Notes: generated by a model from the letters alone, not told the origin. DNA of 64,000 nucleotides from Laguncularia racemosa (GCA_037954665.1 JBBMOL010000096.1:558001-622000), one strand, 5' to 3'. Counted from the stretch's first letter, positions 11,401 through 22,600 are shown. A program made the numbers and translations.

Positions 11401-12261
11401 GAGGAACCCTTCTTGTTTCGTTTGTGTGCCGATCAAGTAATCAGGAGATGTGTATCTGAGCAAGAGGAGCAAGAAATTATGAGACACTGTCACACCGAAC
11501 CAACAGGGGGTCACTACAGTGTGAATCGAACAACTCACAAAGTGTTGGAATCGGGATTCTATTGGCCAACCTTATTCAAAGATTCCTTCAACTTTGTAAA
11601 AACATGTGACAGGTGCCAGCAAGTTGGAAGTATGTCAAAGCGCGATGAGATGCCCCAAAATTTCATCCTGGAGTGTGAGGTGTTCGACGTATGGGGGATT
11701 GATTTCATGGGACCATTCCCCAATTCCTTCGGGAATAAGTACATATTGGTGGCTGTGGATTATGTGTCTAAATGGGTAGAGGCCCAAGCGTTGCCCACCA
11801 ATGATGCAAGAGTGGTTGTGAAGTCCCTGAAGAAACTCTTTTCTAGATTTGGAGCACCTAGAGCATTTATTAGTGATAGGGGGCACATTTCTGTAATGTG
11901 CAATTGGAAAAAGTGCTGAAGCGATACGGGGTTAACCATAGGTTAGCAACCCCCTATCACCCGCAGACAAGTGATCAAGTGGAAGTTTCTAACCGTGAGC
12001 TGAAAAGGATACTAGAAAATACGGTAGAACATCATAGGAAGAATTGGTATGAAAAGCTGGACGATGCTCTATGGGCCTACAAGACAGCTTTCAAATCTCC
12101 TCTAGGTACAACCCCGTATAGATTGGTGTTCGAGAAAGCTTGCCACTTGCCAGTGGAACTAGAACATAGAGCCTTTTGGGCCTTGCGCACTCTCAATATA
12201 GATCTAGAGGCCGCTGGTAAGAGGAGGAAGTTTCAGCTGAATGAGCTCGATGAATGGCGTA
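11401..12261 (+). pseudogene. Athila-type integrase, first part
   Basis: The HHCC zinc-binding region is at 11480-11620 (HCHTEPTGGHYS ... CDRCQ). The catalytic core starts at DVWGIDFMGPFPNSFG (11690 onward), giving the first Asp. The second Asp is in FISDRG (11870-11880). A one-base shift in a run of Gs at about 11880-11884 moves the frame. Downstream, HFCN and RLATPYHPQTSDQVEVSNRE (11941-12000) supply the catalytic Glu. The frame runs into the solo LTR at 12262 right after NELDEWR. Confidence 0.92.
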
Positions 12262-13356
12262 TGTCGAGTCTAATTTCTGAATTCCCATTCCTAATCCGAT
12301 CTAGACTAGACCCTATGCTCATCTAATGTAGATCCTCGACTTGAGTTAGGAATTTCGTTTGATTTTTGGAGTCGCCACCCAACTGTTGTTGGGAAAATTA
12401 AATTAAGACTAAAAGAGCGGATTAGTCTTAATTTGGACCACTAGTCGTCGTGATTTCCTCTTCTCGTTTTTGTGAAAAGAGGAAAAGGGAAAACCAAAGT
12501 TTCTAAGTCCGGAGGCTAACCTATTCAAAACCTTTACGGTTACCACCTAATCTCTTGAAATTGTTTCTCTTTAGAAATGTGTTTCTATTTTGTTTCTGTT
12601 ACTTTTTATTATGTTTTTTAATTATCTCAAGAAAATGATTTTTCATTCATTTTATGGGTTGACCCGAATGGGGGCCTACGTACCTGCTACTCAGGATCAA
12701 ACAAGCCGTAGTTCACTTTTTTGAAAACTTTAAGTTTGTTTGTAAATTTTAGTTTTTGAAACCTATTTTGATTTATGTTTTTACCATTTTCGGGATTTTT
12801 TTCTAAAAAATTCTAAGCCTAAGCTTTAATCTGATTTTGAAAATGATTTTTAGGGAAAAACATCAATTTTGGATTTATTTGAAGAAAAGGATTTTTCTAA
12901 GTGCTAAAACTCATTTCTTATGATTCTTTTATAATTTTTGAATTTTTTTTATGATTTTTATGATTTTTTTATTATTTTTGTGATTTCTGAGAATTTTTGG
13001 GATTTTTGTGATTTTTGGGAATTTTTGTTGATTTTCGTGATTTTTTGGATTTTTTGGTTTATTATCTATCATATGTTGATATCTAAAATTTTATTATTAT
13101 TTTCCTAATTTTTTTATTATTTTTCTATATTTTTTTATTTTTTATTTATCTATTTATTATTTTTTATTATTATTTTTCTACATTATTAAATTCTAGAAAA
13201 ATCTAATTTCTACATTTTCCTATTTATTAAAAATAAAACATAAACAAATAAATAAATAACTACATAACAAATAATAAATTAATTAATTAATTCAGAATAA
13301 ATAAATAAACAAAATTAATTAAATAAAAAAATTTCGGAAAATCTGACTTACCTGGA

Positions 13357-13416
13357 TCCGGGTCGGTGCGCGGGTCGGGTTGGTCGGGTCGAATCGGGTC
13401 GGGTCGGGTCGATCGG
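13357..13416 (+). repeat. GGGTC tandem repeats in the solo LTR
   Basis: An irregular array of GGGTCGG and GGTCGGGTC units follows CTTACCTGGATCC. The corresponding array in copy 2 is at 48676-48737. It is the most GC-rich patch of an otherwise very AT-rich LTR. Confidence 0.85.
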
Positions 13417-13683
13417 ACACGGCGGCGAGGAAGGCTCGTCCACGGCGTTCCGGTGGCCTTTTGCAGCGGGTGAGGTGTCGAATCCTAGCTTCTCGAGGTT
13501 GCTGAATCCAATGGTGGCGGTGGTTTGCTCCCAGAACATCTCCTTGCGGTGGCTCTAGCTCCGGTCGGTGGTTTCGGCTTCAAGCTTCTCCGGCGTACTG
13601 CGCCATGCACGCGTTTCCTCTTGGCCAATCACATGCTGCCACGTGGCAGCTCCAGGGAAAAGAACGAAAAATTTTTGCCGAGC

Positions 13684-13763
13684 GCCTGCGGGGGGATTCG
13701 AACTCGCGACCTTCAGCCTTCACACGATCCCAACATGCACGCACGAGCCAGCTGAGCTGGCCC
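13684..13763 (-). other. tRNA-like segment (A-box and B-box like motifs) in the solo LTR
   Basis: On the minus strand, CCAGCTCAGCTGG (13748-13760) resembles a tRNA A-box/D-arm. AGTTCGAATCC (13694-13704) is one base from the B-box/T-arm consensus. They are separated by about 43 bp, compatible with a tRNA with a long variable arm. The acceptor stem and anticodon arm do not pair convincingly by eye, so this is not called a tRNA gene. The equivalent region of copy 2 (about 49340-49415) is similar but more decayed. It could be a tRNA-derived (SINE-like) insertion fixed in the LTR family, or chance. Confidence 0.45.
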
Positions 13764-14040
13764 AATTTCCCGATTTTATTTACATCGCAAATTGTACATA
13801 TACGATGTAATTTTTTTATTTTTTGTATTTTTTGAAATTTCAAAATTTTGTAAAAATTATTTATTATTCATTATTGCCATTTCTGAAATCATTTTTCAAA
13901 ATTGACGTGTTTTCCTATTTATTTTTTATTTTTTTGAACATTTTTATAATTTATGGTAAATTAGAGAAAAATTAGAAAAAATTGAAAATTGATTATTATT
14001 GAGAATTGTTGATTCCTAGGGCAAAAATGGGGTGTTTACA

Positions 14041-14347
14041 GCGTGCAATGGCATATGACAACATGCAGGTTTATAAAGAGAAGATGAAGAGATATCATGA
14101 TATGAGGATTCACCATCCCAAACAATTCAGAGAAGGGGATCATGTTCTCTTATTCAATTCACGGCTGAAACTCTTCCCAGGTAAGTTGAGATCGAAATGG
14201 TCTGGACCATTTAAAATTCGCCAAGTTTTTCCCCATGGTGCAGTGGAATTAGAACACCCGGATGGACATACATTTAAGGTCAATGGACAGCGCTTGAAGC
14301 TTTATTTTAGGACTCAAGGCGAAAAAAAAGGGTCAAGAAGAGTTTAG
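14041..14347 (+). pseudogene. Athila-type integrase, C-terminal part (after the solo LTR)
   Basis: Coding resumes at GCGTGCAATGGCATATGAC (TSD included) and continues the interrupted reading with MAYDNMQVYKEKMKRYHDMRI. A C-terminal SH3-like integrase segment follows (REGDHVLLFNSRLKLFPGKLRSKWSGPFKI...). It ends at a natural-looking TAG at 14345-14347. The ATG at 14006, inside the solo LTR, is not a real start. Confidence 0.9.
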
Positions 14348-15400
14348 ACTCCACCCTCTAGTGGCTTAATCAAGGCAGGTTTCTTTCCGTCAAGCAAACA
14401 ACGTTAAATAACAGCGCTTAGTGGGAGGCAACCCATGCAATTCTTAGGTAAGTTCTTTTTGTTCTTTTCTTTTATAACCATCTTTTCTATCTTTTTGTTG
14501 TTAATTGACTTACGAGGGCGATACTTATGTTGTGGATCTGGAGGATGACGTAAGAATGATGTTCCAACAAGTTTGGAAGGACTTGGACACTCAACAGAGG
14601 TGAGTAATGTGCTTTCATGACGATACACAGCCACACATTCTTGCTTTACACGGCTGTGTAATACGGCCGAAAGGGTTTAAAACTCTTTTCTTTTCATCCT
14701 TCTTCATTTTCTTTCACTCCCTCACTTCACTCACGGCATTTCCATTAAAATCCTCTCAACAAAAACATTATTCACACTCATTCCTCTTGTGATTTTCACA
14801 CCCATTCCACCGGATCTAACAGCTAAGGTATGGATTTCTACTCTCCTTTCTCCACTCTCTCTATTTCCTTGCAATAGTGAATCAGAGAACACTTCTTGTG
14901 CATTCTAATCAAGGGTTTTTTTGTGTGATTTGTTGATCTTTCATGTTTTGTCTTCCTTATTTCGAGTTATTTCATGTTACTATATAGATTCCATGATAAT
15001 TTTCTGCTTTTGGACACAAACCTAGGGTTTCTACTTCTTGAGTGATTTGTGTTGATTCTTAGATGTTATTGATATGAAATTTAGGTAAAGAATGGATTTC
15101 TATGCTGAGATGGTTGCATGTTTGATTTTACACGGTCGTGGTGCAAGGTGTGTATGTTTGAATTATGGAGGGAGTGTGGTAGTCGGATACACGGGCGTGT
15201 ATAGGCGTGTACCGTAGGGCGTGTAGTTTCTTTTGTGTCTCATTTGTGATTGTCTCCTTGGATTGTGACCCTATCTTTCATCTTATCTGCCATACACTGT
15301 TATTTGAGAGTATTTTGTGTGAAAATTGATGGCTATTATCTTGCTCATCACCTCGAAGAGGTATAATCTAGTTTTGTTCCTTTGTTCTTGTATTTTCCAG
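14348..15400 (+). other. Athila spacer with a possible intron for the downstream ORF
   Basis: There is no coding pattern here. A strong donor-like TTCTTAG|GTAAGTTC lies at 14447/14448. A pyrimidine-rich tract plus TATTTTCCAG ends at 15400, immediately before ATG 15401. A spliced transcript joining a leader to the downstream ORF would remove about 953 bases. Palindromic ACGGCTGTGTAATACGGCCG and ACACGGGCGTGTATAGGCGTG motifs, as in the LTR, occur at about 14649 and 15181. Splicing is inferred, not shown. Confidence 0.5.
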
Positions 15401-16460
15401 ATGCCTCGGATTAAGACCGTTACTTGGAAGAGGCGCCGTGATGATGAAGCCAGTAGTAGTAGGGGAGCGACCCGCTATCCTGTCAATATGAGGGCTGAGC
15501 ATCGGCCAATCTATGATAATTACAAAACCACAAAGATCATCAGACTAAACGTAGTTCTAGATTGGGATGTTTTGGCGCGGTTTGATATCCGTTAATGGGT
15601 TGAGGAACTTTTGCATGACCCCGCCTGGGTGAGACTATTTTCTATTGAGGAAAAGATCTATTTGGACATAACACTCACCTTCCTCGCTACCTTCACCATT
15701 AAAGAGGGCATGAGTGCTAGAGTAGACAATGAAGTTGAATTCCTTGCGATGGGTCAATATCGGAGGTATTCAATGATTGACTTTATTGAGGCAATGGATA
15801 TTTATGAACCTGCATTCCTCCGTTCTCCAGCTTTTCGCCAATTGGCCCTAAGATTTCCCCCCCAAGTATCGTGCAGGAGCTTTCTGGCCACGGCTAGGCA
15901 GGGGTCAATATACTTCATCTTCTACAAAAGGCTCTAACTTTTCGAGTCTCTCCTATCGAGTGCTTCATTATGTTTTTGCTCGCTCCACTACGGGCCGCAT
16001 ATATTCTGAAGGTGTAGTCAATGCCAGGGATGTACTCCGGTTATGGAGTATGAAAACGGGAACTCGTATCAATGTTAGGGTGTTTGTTGCATTTTGTCTA
16101 CATAGACAAGCAGAAGCAGGGAATAAGGGAGTCTTTGTGGGTGCCTGGATCACCCAAATCTTGAAAAATCTAGAGCTATTCCCTATACGAGAACCCGGAG
16201 ATTGCATTGGAACGACTGTTAGGCTATCAGCTACACCCATTATTGGGTGGGGGTATGCACCTCCACAAAATGAAGCAAACTCCAGTGATGACCTGGATGA
16301 AATTGAGGGATATGTCCCTGAGCAGGAAGCTGAAGCTGGAGGAGGTTGGGAAGAACAAGCTGCCCCAAGAGAAAGGGCTCAAGATGATGAAGTTCATAAC
16401 ACCTTAAGGGAATTGAAGGCCCAAGTTCAAGGACTAAAGAAGCAGCAGGACAGAATTTAA
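15401..16460 (+). pseudogene. Athila-type extra ORF downstream of pol (position of the env-like gene)
   Basis: It starts at ATG 15401 (MPRIKTVTWKRRRDDEASSSRG), a basic N-terminus. The frame is broken by TAA at 15593-15595 and by a shift between about 15840 and 15910, and closes with TAA at 16458-16460. The C-terminal third is acidic, then ends in a short coiled-coil-like helix (LRELKAQVQGLKKQQDRI). The position and general style match the additional ORF of Athila elements, sometimes called env-like. I see no signal peptide or transmembrane segment, so an envelope role is not supported here and the function is unknown. With four disruptions upstream and two inside, it is not expected to yield full-length protein. 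Confidence 0.7.
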
Positions 16461-18294
16461 AAAAAAAAAACAGAACAGGTTAAAAAGGTTCATTCAGAAG
16501 TGCTTCACTAAGTTAGGTGACAAGTTGGGGGTGGACTTTGCATCTTGTAGCTGCTCCAGTGATGAAGATGTCTGAACCGATGCACATACATAGGTTCCAG
16601 GCTTTTCCTCAAGACCTGTTGGGGGAAGTCATGAAGAAGATTCGGACAAGGAGGAGGAAGATTAGGAAATGACTGCCCAATATTTCTTTTTGAGACATTC
16701 ATATTTCTTTTATGGGATGTGCTTTATTTTTCTTATAACAACTCTATACTAGACTGTGATGGTTATGTTCTTTCTTGTTATTACTGTTATTTATACTTTT
16801 ACCTGTTCTTTTTTGTTTCTCCTTCTTTTCAGAGATGTTTGTTAGCCTGTTGGAAGATCCTTGTGAATACGATTTCATTGCGCGATTTCTGTTCTCTCTT
16901 TTTGCTGTTGTGCATGGATTATGATCAGTTCATAGGTTATTCCTCTCCGATAAGACCAAAATGCTCACCACTTAGGGAAGTTTCGTTTACCCTCTTTCTT
17001 CTAAGTCTTTTTTCTTGTTCTCTTTGTGTTACTTAAGACATAAGACATTGGGACAATGTCCTATTCTAAGTGTGGGGATGGGATGTAGGAGAATGAATTC
17101 ATGAAGTATAAGTGTTATGAACTTAATGCTATAAAATTTCCCTACTTGAGATGGACTTGATGAGTTATGCTTGACGAGTTATGCGGGAAGGCTAAGATCC
17201 TAAAAATACCCACTGATTATTCTTGAGAATGTTAAAAAAAATGTGGAAATTTTAAACTTTTATTCTCTTATCTTGTGTTATGAATACGTTGCTGGAATTA
17301 GAAGATGAAATCTGGGTGAAGTAGGCTTATTCGTTATTTAAGCACAAATTTTTAGAGTTAGGATTGATTCAAGGTTGTTAGTAGAGTTTAGTAAACTTTT
17401 TCTTTCTTTTACTGGTTAAGCTATTCAATTTTGAGTAAAGGTGTATATGATGCTTATAGCTTGGTAATCCCTTAAAAAAAAAAATTTTTTTTTTTAAAAG
17501 TTCAGAAGTGGGCCTCATTGACTCGAGTAATTAAGCCTGAGGGGTGCCCTTCCGGGAGAATAACACCTATTGACTTGGGTGAAGAACTTAGGATCAATGG
17601 CCGAAAGCTCGTTACATGGGTCGTGAGAAAAGTCCGAGAAAATTGAACTTGATAATTAATAATATTTTGATTGAGATGGTAGAGGTTCGAAGGGGTATCT
17701 TAAAACTTAGTAGCCTAAGGTCGTCTGGCTTGGGACTTACTGACCGAGGAAACCGTTTTAGTTAAAGGGATAATTTGGCTAAAAAGTTGATTTGACTTGA
17801 ATAAGTAAATCTGAGGGACGCCTTCTATGCTGAGGGAATAACGTCTATTAACTTGAGTGATGAGCTCGGGATTATCGATCGAAAGTTCGTTACATGGGTC
17901 GGTTGACTAAATTAAAGTAAAAGAATGATAAAAGAGAAGGGAAATCCAGGAGATGAGTGGATATGATATGCCTTTACTCTCTATTGTGTTGTTTGTTTCG
18001 GCAGTGGAAAGAACTGTTTACTCTATATTTGTTGATCTGATTTTGTGATTTATCCTGACTTGAGGAATTGTTATTTAAACAGTGAAGGTAATAGGTTGAT
18101 TTACTCGGATTAATTTTGAAATTCCAGTATTGGTATTTTGTATACAGTTAATGATGAGATTGAATAAAAGTTAATAAGCTTAGGTATACAAAGGATCAAT
18201 GATGCAGAAATCTTCCTAAAATAACTATGCATGAAAGAGAGGTTGTTTTTGTAATTCTACTTGAATCAATTTGCTTGAGGACAAGCAAAAACTC
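16461..18294 (+). other. Athila 3' non-coding region
   Basis: An A-run follows the ORF stop. The segment near 17050 (GGGACAATGTCC ... AAGTGTGGGGATGG) is a pattern typical of this clade's 3' region. The hydrophobic open frame at 16719-17036 has no recognisable domain and is taken as chance. A 105-bp motif is present twice (17519-17624 and 17793-17901). Confidence 0.7.
17519..17901. repeat. Diverged direct repeat in the Athila 3' region
   Basis: 17519-17624 and 17793-17901 share the same order of blocks: TTGACT-GAGTAA, CTGAGGG, GGGA-ATAAC-CTATT, ACTTG-GTGA, and GAAAG-TCGTTACATGGGTCG at the end. Similarity is partial throughout, so the duplication predates this insertion. Confidence 0.75.
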
Positions 18295-18309
18295 AAGTGT
18301 GGGGAAGTT
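18295..18309 (+). other. Polypurine tract of the Athila-type element
   Basis: AAGTGTGGGGAAGTT lies directly before the 3' LTR start (TGATAAGG). It has the AGTGTGGGG form usual in the Athila/Tat clade. Confidence 0.8.
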
Positions 18310-19663
18310 TGATAAGGATAAATTAACACTTATATTTTGTATGGGTTTGAGTTGCTTTTGAAGTAAGTTAATTATGTTTTAAAAGACTTTGGTACTTAAA
18401 GGAAAGCTATTTTAGTTTCAGGAATTAAAAGGACCTATCAAGGAAGAATGATCAACATTTGCAAGAGTCGGAGCAGATTACATGAAGAAAAGTGTCCAAA
18501 AGTGCAGCAGGAGAGATACACGGGCGTGTATCATAGGGGCACGGCCGTGTATTGGATTTTATACACTCACAGAGGGTTACACGGCCATAATACACGGCCG
18601 TGTATATGAAGCGAGTATGGTGCGATGTTAGCCACGCCTCAACTACACGGCCGTTATGACAGCCGTGTAGTTGATTCGACTCCGCGTTTTACAAGTTTCT
18701 TCCAAGATTTTGGTATCTTTTGACGAAAAAAAGGGGAGAGAACATGAGGGCAAAGGGGAGGAAAAAAAAGAGAGACATTTTGGCAACTCTTTGAGGGACG
18801 AGGATTCGACTTCAACAACATTCAATCTCAAAGGGTTCTTCACATGGGTTTTAGCATTTATTTGATCTGTATTTCTGAAACCATGTGTAACTAAATTTGT
18901 TTATACCTGAACTTTACGAAACTCCAATTGTCATGTAACATTGGATTTGATTGCACAATTCTTAGATAATTGAGGATCTTTGAATTTATTCATGTTATTC
19001 TTTGTGTTGTTAATTTGATGTATGGCCAACATTGAATTTGCATTGATTTCTTGTAAGTTGATTGGGAAATCGCTTATCTGAATATATCACACAAGAATGA
19101 AGAGGCTCATATGCAATCTAGGGATAGAAAGCATGAGTTTCTCGTATGAGGTTGAATAGGACAATTTGATCTAATCGAGGACTTTTACGCATTAATGCAA
19201 TTCTGATTATTTTTTATAAAAGAGGAATCTTTATTAAGATAATTAGGGTTAAGAGTTAATGATTTCGGGAGAAACATGAGCTTAGTGATAGAATTCCCGC
19301 GGTTCAGAGATAATCATTATCTGGTAATTGGTTTTTATGAGACAAAGTTACATGATAATTGGAGGCGTAGTAAAAGAAGGGTATATTGCTGATTATTGGA
19401 TTTGATAATTTTAATTCATTTTTTTTTTTTAGTATTCTTGTCTTAACGTTTTGTTTAATTTAATTAAGAAAACTCATTCGATATTGTGCGGTTAGATAGT
19501 ACGCTTAGGGTCAGTTTTAGTACTCGTAGATCCCTGAGGGAACGATATCCGTGCTTGAACTCTATACTACTTTAATCCGATAGGTGTACTTGCCTGTTTG
19601 ATCGTGAGAAAAGAGTGAGAGTGAAAGGATTTATTTTAATTTGTGTGACTACGATCATCAACA
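18310..19663 (+). repeat. 3' LTR of the Athila-type element
   Basis: 1,354 bp, TG...CA, followed at 19664 by the TSD AAAGT. It carries the longer version of the LTR: the block around 18961-19040 is missing in the 5' copy. The palindrome cluster is at 18514-18670. Confidence 0.95.
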
Positions 19664-19668
19664 AAAGT

Positions 19669-22600
19669 TGAATCATAAAAGTGTGGTGATGGGAATCAAA
19701 CCACTGTAACCTTAGAATCCATTAACCGAGTAAAGAGTTAGAGGACTATAGAACCTAGCATTGAGAATCCTTCTTGAACAAATAAAACCAAGACATTCAC
19801 ATAGTGTCTTTATTTATTTTATATAATTGTTTTTGCATTTTTATCAGGTACATTTGTCGGTATTACAGGATGGCGAACAAACACATTAATGCTTGATGTG
19901 TGAGCTATTCTTGGACCTATAAAAAGCAAGAGAAAACCGGCCATACATTGTTATCAATTAACGTAGAGAACTAGCTAGCACTTGCTCTAAGAGGACTGGC
20001 TTATGTAATATTTTGTCTTGTTCATTTTTCCTTATTTAGAATAGGTATAAATACTTGTAAAAGAGGGGATTGAGGGCAGACTTTTGAGACATAATTTTAG
20101 ATACATTTTCCATAAGGAGTGCTCTCTTCTTCACGCCTAAAACTCATATCAATTCCTCAAGAATTGTAGCGAGTTAGATTGAGATTATTGTGTGTAATAT
20201 CAATTATTTCAAGTCCATTTCCTAATTCCTACTATTGTGTTACATCTAGTAAGTAATTGGGATTATCATTTCTCTCTCAATTTTCAGGCAATTAGGGTTT
20301 AATTCCAATTTAGGGTTCACACCAATTTGATTGGAAATTGTTATCTTGTTTCTTCCATCCTTATTTAATATTGCAATTGGCTTTGGGGCACATCATGTGG
20401 TTTGGTGTATTTTATCCTTTGACTTCCTCCGCAAAACATGTAATTAAGCTAAATTGGGTAGTGTTTGTGAGGATTATGACCAAACTCATTAGGTTCATCC
20501 CTAGTCATGAGCAATGATATTCTCTCTATAGCATGATTCCTCTATTAATAACAAATTTTCTATAGGACCCAATAAATATTTAACTATTGTCACTAATTAA
20601 CTATTTTAATTAGAAATATGAATTAAACACATTCAAGTTGAATAACACATATTTCTAATCGCATAAAGAGCGAGAATTCAAGTGTTTTTTTGTCAAACCT
20701 AATGTCACTTGCAATTTGAAAACGCCTTAATTACTCTAATGAATATCTAAGATGGTTAAAGCTATTAAATACTCTCATTTGTAAAAAGTCGAGGGTTAAT
20801 TGCAATTTAAATAAACTTACAATAGCAACTCTGTCAAAATACCACACTAACACATACCCATTTAGCTAAATTTCACTATTCATGCATATTCCATCATTAA
20901 AAATACTTCAAACCCACAACAAACTATATGGACATGCATATTAAACATAATGCAAACATAAGAATAGAAATTTAACTAAAAATATCATTTAAATGGGTTT
21001 AGAAGTCACCAAGTATAGGATATAAGAAGAACAATGTGAAATGCTTGAAATCTTCACTCCTAAATGTGTTCTTAAGCCCCAAAATTAAAAATAAAAAATA
21101 AAACTAAGCTAATCTAACTCTAATCTACCCTAAACCCTAAGAGAAATATGAGAGAGATACTCTAAAACCCTACTAAATTTGTCTACATTCTCTTTTTTTA
21201 TTCATTTCTACATTTTTTTTCTTATATATAACAAAGACCTATTTTTTGGTTAGCACTAAGCCTCTCAATTGGTTAGTAGACACATGTTGTGCTCTTTTTA
21301 GCTACTTTTTAATAAAACATTGCATCATGACTCAAAACCCTATTTTAGGGTTTTAGCTCGTGAGTGGTTAGTGGATGATGGTGGCTAATCAGTAGGAGAG
21401 AGACTTGCCTCATCAAGAATTTCCAACTTTAGCATTGTCAAAAGTGATTAGTTGGTGCTTGAGGTTGATGTGTCCCTTATATTCAAAAGCCTATCAACCA
21501 AACGGTCAATTCACTACTAACTAATCGGTAAGGTTAGATTCCTAACCCTTGTATTTTGCTTCATCTCGATCAATCGGTAAAGGCTACCAATTAAATGGTA
21601 ACCCCCTTACGCTTGCACACTACCAATTGGATGGTAGCCCCTTTACACCTTCACAAAGTGTTAAAACTCAATGTATTTCAATACAAAATGTAATATTTTT
21701 CAATATTTTGATAGTTTTAGTCTAGTTAGCCCATTTTATGTACAATCATCAATTTTTACTTATAATTAATCCCAAATTGTACACAAGTGTGATTTTAAAT
21801 TGGGTAAATTTGTGAAAATTTACACATGATCACCTTTTAATATACTCATGAGGTCCTCCCTTAGCTTTTACCCAGTTCATCATATATTGATCAAGGTGAC
21901 CATTTCTTGCATGGGGAAGAATTTCTCTAGAAACGTCTTGCACATACTTTTACACTAGTCTAATGACATAAGAGGAGGCTAATGCACTCAGTGTATGCCT
22001 TCTTAATAAGCAACTTAAAGAACTTTATTTTATTACAAATGATCAAACAAATTGCAAATTTTTAAAGTTTCAAGGAACTTTAATAGATGTTCCTAATACT
22101 TTTTTTGCCATTAAATAGCATTAACTTTAGATTCACATAATTTTTGGGATATGGCTTCATGTTTATGTGTTGAAGAATATGAGAGTTTCGGTTTCAATGC
22201 TTCCACATATGATTTGACCTGTATTTTCTTCATATACTTACCTAACTCTTTCTTTTATAACGAAGGATGATCTTGGGGCAAACATCATGGGTTTAGCTAG
22301 CAGGGTGGTATAGGATTAAAGTGTGAAGTGACTGGTACATCTACCAAACATAGAATGGAGGAAGGATGAAAAGTAGCCAGGTTAAACTCTTGTAGTTTTT
22401 ACTTTAGGTGCTAGATGTTGCTTAGCTACAACTTTTAGTTAAGGGTTTCACCCACTTTTTCTTGAGGGGTGTTCTCATTGGCAATGTGAGGATTAATTTG
22501 TGGAGCAAAGGAGGTGGCGCCATGTTGCGTAATAGTGGTAGGGGTTAGCAGAGTTGCGCGTTATTGCACGGTAGTAGTAGCAACCATCCTATCCTTGACA

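Larger units (their letters stand above)
12262..14040 (+). mobile_element. Solo LTR (1.78 kb), copy 1, inserted in Athila integrase
   Basis: It begins TGTCGAGTCTAATTT and ends GGGGTGTTTACA (TG...CA). It interrupts integrase so that coding sequence resumes exactly after its right end. Flanks are GCGTA (12257-12261) and GCGTG (14041-14045), a 5-bp TSD with one transition. The same family occurs at 47608-49681, also as a lone LTR with a TSD. No gag or pol is present, so this fits a solo LTR left by recombination between the LTRs of a larger element. Compared with copy 2 it lacks about 315 bp near 13594, including the TATA-box region. The LTR contains the sequence CCTACGTACCTGCTA near 12677. Confidence 0.93.
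5744..19663 (+). mobile_element. Complete Athila/Tat-type Ty3/gypsy LTR retrotransposon, inactivated
   Basis: A 13,920-bp element with paired LTRs (5744-7031 and 18310-19663), both starting TGATAAGGAT and ending ATCATCAACA. It is flanked by a perfect 5-bp TSD, AAAGT, at 5739-5743 and 19664-19668. The internal order is primer site, gag, protease, RT, RNase H, integrase, a long non-coding spacer, an extra ORF, non-coding DNA and polypurine tract. The primer site of the TGGCACCATTGTCGGGG kind, the gag-pol motifs and the extra ORF downstream of integrase are all Athila/Tat characteristics. Lesions: stops at 7325, 10822, 11398 and 15593; frameshifts near 8325, 11881 and 15840-15910; and a solo LTR inserted at 12262. 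It cannot be autonomous now. Confidence 0.95.

Noticed and set aside
13580..13843. Possible tRNA gene on the minus strand
   Set aside because: A- and B-box like motifs are present, but acceptor and anticodon stems do not pair convincingly and it lies in a mobile LTR; kept only as a tRNA-like segment.
16719..17036. Hydrophobic 105-codon frame in the Athila 3' region
   Set aside because: T-rich DNA gives hydrophobic residues by composition; there is no domain, no defined topology, and it lies outside the known ORF layout.
19990..20330. Possible solo LTR with TATA box
   Set aside because: No second copy, no TG...CA boundaries and no TSD could be set by eye.
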